From NCBI RefSeq assembly GCF_030285925.1, contig NZ_CP127251.1, forward strand, positions 1,364,001-1,428,000: DNA of 64,000 nt. Direction: 5' to 3'. Of this stretch, positions 61,336 to 64,000 are shown piece by piece (positions within the stretch are counted from its first letter, which is position 1; each line of letters starts with the position of its first letter). This stretch comes from Devosia sp. YIM 151766 (GTDB lineage Bacteria; Pseudomonadota; Alphaproteobacteria; Rhizobiales; Devosiaceae). The notes under the pieces are model-generated. The model was not told where the DNA came from and searched no databases. It saw nothing but the letters and a program-made list of their open reading frames with translations. A program made the position numbers and the translations under genes.

Positions 61336-64000
61336 ACGACATATCCAAGATCAATCCGCCGGTCCGGACCATTTCCAATGTCCCGGACGGTATGCAGCCC
61401 ATGGTGCTGGCCCGCATGGTCGAGCAGCGGCTCAAGGATGCGCCGGAGGATGCGGCCAGCCTGGTCTTCGTGGCGCGGGACGGACGGCGGATGCTGCGGC
61501 TGGCGGAAGTGCTGGGCGCCATGCTGCCCGGACACGCCATCCTGACGCTGCCGGCCTGGGATTGCCTGCCCTATGACCGGGTTTCGCCCAATAATGTCAC
61601 CATTGCCGCGCGCATGAACACGCTGGCGGCGCTGACCGGCGAGGCCAGGGGCGCCATCGTGCTGACGGCGGTGAATGCGCTGATCCAGAAGCTGCCGCCG
61701 CGCGATGTGGTGGAAACCATGTCGTTCTCGGCGGTCATGGGCCGGGTGGTGGATAGCGACAAGCTGGTGGCCTGGGCGGCGAACAATGGCTATCTGCGCG
61801 TGCCGACGGTGCGGGAAAGCGGCGAATTCGCGGTGCGTGGCGGGTTGATCGACCTGTTCCCGGCCAGCGCGGACGCGCCCTTGCGGTTCGATTTCTTCGG
61901 CAGCCAGCTGGAATCGATCCGCACCTTCGATCCGGACAGCCAGCGGACCACGGGGACGCTCACGCGCATCGACCTGACGCCGATGAGCGAATTGGTGCTC
62001 AATGACCAGACCATCCGCCGCTTCCGGCAGAATTATACCGCCAGTTTCGGCGGCAATACGGTGGACGACACGCTCTATGCCTCGGTGAGCGGCGGCTCGC
62101 GCTATTCCGGCACCGAGCATTGGCTGCCGTTCTTCTATGACCATATGGACCGGCTGGCCGATTATGTCGGGGACGCGCCCTTCGTATTCGACGATCAGGT
62201 CGCCGAGGCCTATGCCGAGCGCGTCGCGCAAATCCGCGACCATTACGATGCCCGCGAGGCGGCGCGGCTGGCGCCGGCCGTGGCCGGTGGCGGCGCGCCC
62301 TATAAGCCGATCAAGCCGGAATTGCTCTACGATCTGGACGTGGCTCCGGCCTCCCTGGCCGGCGCTTCGGTGATCCAGCTTTCGCCCTTCCTCTCGCCCC
62401 AGACCAGCCCGGGCGACGATGCCGGCGGCCATATCGCTCCGAGCTTTGCGGCGGAGCGCGCCGCCTCGGACGTCAATCTGTTCCAGGCGGTGGTGGATCG
62501 CCTGCTGGCCGAGCGCCGCGACGGGCGGCGGGCCATCATCGCCTGCTGGAGTGCCGGCACCCGCGACCGCATGGCCCAGGTTCTGAAGGACCACGGCCTT
62601 ACCAATCCGCGCCTGGCGGAGAATTGGCGCGATGCCGCCACCACCAGCGCCGCGACCACCTCGCTGGTGGTGCTGCCGCTCGAAACCGGCTTCGAGACCA
62701 AAGACCTGCTGGTGCTGTCCGAGCAGGATATCCTCGGCGAGCGCATTCTGCGGCCGCAGCGCAAGAAGAAGGCCTCCGATGCGCTGACCGAGGCGGCGTC
62801 GCTGTCGGCCGGCGATCTGGTGGTGCATGTCGATCACGGTATCGGGCGCTTTATCGGCCTCAAGGTCATCGAGGCCGGCGGGGCGCCGCATGAATGCGTC
62901 GAGCTGCAATATGCCGGCGACACCAAGCTCTACCTGCCGGTGGAAAATATCGAGCTGCTGACGCGCTATGGCTCCGACGATGCCAGCGTGGCGCTGGACA
63001 AGCTGGGCGGCGTCGCCTGGCAGGCCAAGAAAGGCAAGCTCAAGCAGCGCATCCGCGAAATGGCGGAGCAGCTCATCAAGCTGGCGGCTCAGCGGCTGCT
63101 GGTCAAGGCCGATGTGGTGGACCTCAATCCCGGCGCCTACGAAGAATTCGCGGCGCGCTTCCCCTATGAGGAAACCGAGGACCAGCTCACCGCCATCGAA
63201 GCGGTGTTCGACGACCTGACCTCGGGCAAGGTCATGGACCGGCTGGTCTGCGGCGATGTCGGCTTCGGCAAGACCGAAGTGGCTTTGCGCGCCGCCTTCG
63301 CGGTGGCCCTGAGCGGCAAGCAGGTGGCGGTGGTGGTGCCGACGACCCTCCTGGCGCGGCAGCATTACAAGACCTTCTCCGACCGCTTCAAGGGCCTGCC
63401 GGTCAGGGTGCGCCACGCCTCGCGCATGGTCCCGGCGGCGGAGCTGAAAGCCACCAAGGACGGGCTCGCCGATGGCCAGGTGGATATCGTGGTGGGCACC
63501 CATGCGCTGCTCAGCAAATCCATCAAGTTCAACGATCTCGGCCTCTTGATCATCGACGAGGAGCAGCATTTCGGCGTGGGGCACAAGGAGCGGCTCAAGG
63601 AGCTGAAGGCCAATGTGCACGTGCTGACGCTGACGGCGACGCCGATTCCGCGCACGCTGCAATTGGCGCTGACCGGCGTACGCGACCTGTCGCTGCTGGC
63701 GACGCCGCCGGTGGATCGGCTCACCATCCGCACCTTCATCTCGCCTTTCGACGCGCTATCGATCCGCGAGGCGCTGTTGCGCGAGAAATATCGCGGCGGG
63801 CAGAGTTTCTATGTGGTGCCGCGCATCAAGGACCAGCCCGATATCGCCGAATTCCTGCGCCAGCAGGTGCCCGAGGTCAATTTCGTCATTGCCAATGGGC
63901 AGATGCCGCCGGGCGAGCTCGACGACATCATGAACGCCTTCTACGACAACAAGTTCGATGTCCTGCTGGCGACGACGATCGTGGAATCGGGGCTCGATAT
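61332..64000 (+). CDS. mfd: Transcription-repair coupling factor Mfd (3' end outside window)
   Basis: Mfd removes stalled RNA polymerase from damaged DNA and recruits UvrA. The visible 889 codons run to the window end without a stop. Seen in order are the UvrB-homology region (about 1-400), a CarD-like RNA-polymerase-interaction domain at about 495-560 (LVVHVDHGIGRFIGLK), the Walker A motif GDVGFGKTEVALRAAF near 640, a DEEQHFGV box near 740 and motif III LTLTATPIPRTL. The last visible part is TTIVESGLDI. The stop and the C-terminal part (about 270 residues in other Mfd proteins) lie beyond. The start overlaps sdhE. Confidence 0.96.
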   Translation, partial: MNDISKINPPVRTISNVPDGMQPMVLARMVEQRLKDAPEDAASLVFVARDGRRMLRLAEVLGAMLPGHAILTLPAWDCLPYDRVSPNNVTIAARMNTLAALTGEARGAIVLTAVNALIQKLPPRDVVETMSFSAVMGRVVDSDKLVAWAANNGYLRVPTVRESGEFAVRGGLIDLFPASADAPLRFDFFGSQLESIRTFDPDSQRTTGTLTRIDLTPMSELVLNDQTIRRFRQNYTASFGGNTVDDTLYASVSGGSRYSGTEHWLPFFYDHMDRLADYVGDAPFVFDDQVAEAYAERVAQIRDHYDAREAARLAPAVAGGGAPYKPIKPELLYDLDVAPASLAGASVIQLSPFLSPQTSPGDDAGGHIAPSFAAERAASDVNLFQAVVDRLLAERRDGRRAIIACWSAGTRDRMAQVLKDHGLTNPRLAENWRDAATTSAATTSLVVLPLETGFETKDLLVLSEQDILGERILRPQRKKKASDALTEAASLSAGDLVVHVDHGIGRFIGLKVIEAGGAPHECVELQYAGDTKLYLPVENIELLTRYGSDDASVALDKLGGVAWQAKKGKLKQRIREMAEQLIKLAAQRLLVKADVVDLNPGAYEEFAARFPYEETEDQLTAIEAVFDDLTSGKVMDRLVCGDVGFGKTEVALRAAFAVALSGKQVAVVVPTTLLARQHYKTFSDRFKGLPVRVRHASRMVPAAELKATKDGLADGQVDIVVGTHALLSKSIKFNDLGLLIIDEEQHFGVGHKERLKELKANVHVLTLTATPIPRTLQLALTGVRDLSLLATPPVDRLTIRTFISPFDALSIREALLREKYRGGQSFYVVPRIKDQPDIAEFLRQQVPEVNFVIANGQMPPGELDDIMNAFYDNKFDVLLATTIVESGLD

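Noticed and set aside
61314..63662. 782-codon open frame on the minus strand
   Set aside because: It lies antisense to mfd in high-GC sequence, has no recognisable domain, and its composition is that of a shadow frame.

Overview
The window looks like chromosomal DNA of an alphaproteobacterium of the order Hyphomicrobiales, possibly near Devosia. The reasons are a fused secDF followed by a Mth938/NDUFAF3-like gene, a MipZ division ATPase, the order recG / sdhE-mfd, the run gyrA-coaD-ppi-ppi-queA-exoD-tgt-pgi-map, and high-GC sequence with frequent ATGA/GTGA start-stop overlaps. The genus is an inference; the order is better supported.

Positions 1-27.5 kb form a surface-polysaccharide locus. 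It holds the 3' part of an ExoF-like export protein, an ExoY-like initiating sugar-phosphate transferase, a Wzx flippase, a Wzy-like polymerase/ligase, seven further glycosyltransferases, a NodB-type deacetylase and a GMC oxidoreductase. A leftward sugar operon (15.3-20.9 kb) has two DegT aminotransferases, two left-handed beta-helix acyltransferases, a Gfo/Idh/MocA dehydrogenase and an SDR epimerase; it contains the dehydrogenase/aminotransferase/acetyltransferase trio that makes UDP-2,3-diacetamido-glucuronic acid. Rightward from 21.1 kb lies a compact cassette of carrier protein, GNAT-like protein, AMP-forming acyl ligase and LysA-like PLP decarboxylase, then a LuxR-type regulator and rfbD-rfbC for dTDP-L-rhamnose. 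The inferred model is Wzx/Wzy-type assembly of an amino-sugar and rhamnose-containing polymer, with an acyl or aminoacyl group made on a carrier protein.

Positions 27.5-41.9 kb carry envelope and housekeeping genes: a LysM/M23 lipoprotein, a DUF815 ATPase, yajC-secDF, homologues of the mitochondrial complex I assembly factors NDUFAF3 and NDUFAF6, a thioesterase, trmFO, a DUF1127 protein, mipZ, an HxlR regulator, a D-Ala-D-Ala carboxypeptidase, a TusA-like protein and a CAP lipoprotein. Three copies of an intergenic repeat lie between 27.6 and 35.3 kb; one is bounded by inverted repeats.

Positions 42-64 kb are core genes: gyrA, coaD, two cyclophilins, queA, exoD, tgt, pgi, map, tRNA-Lys(UUU), glmU-glmS, recG, sdhE and mfd, the last cut by the window end. 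No IS element, prophage, CRISPR array or rRNA was seen.
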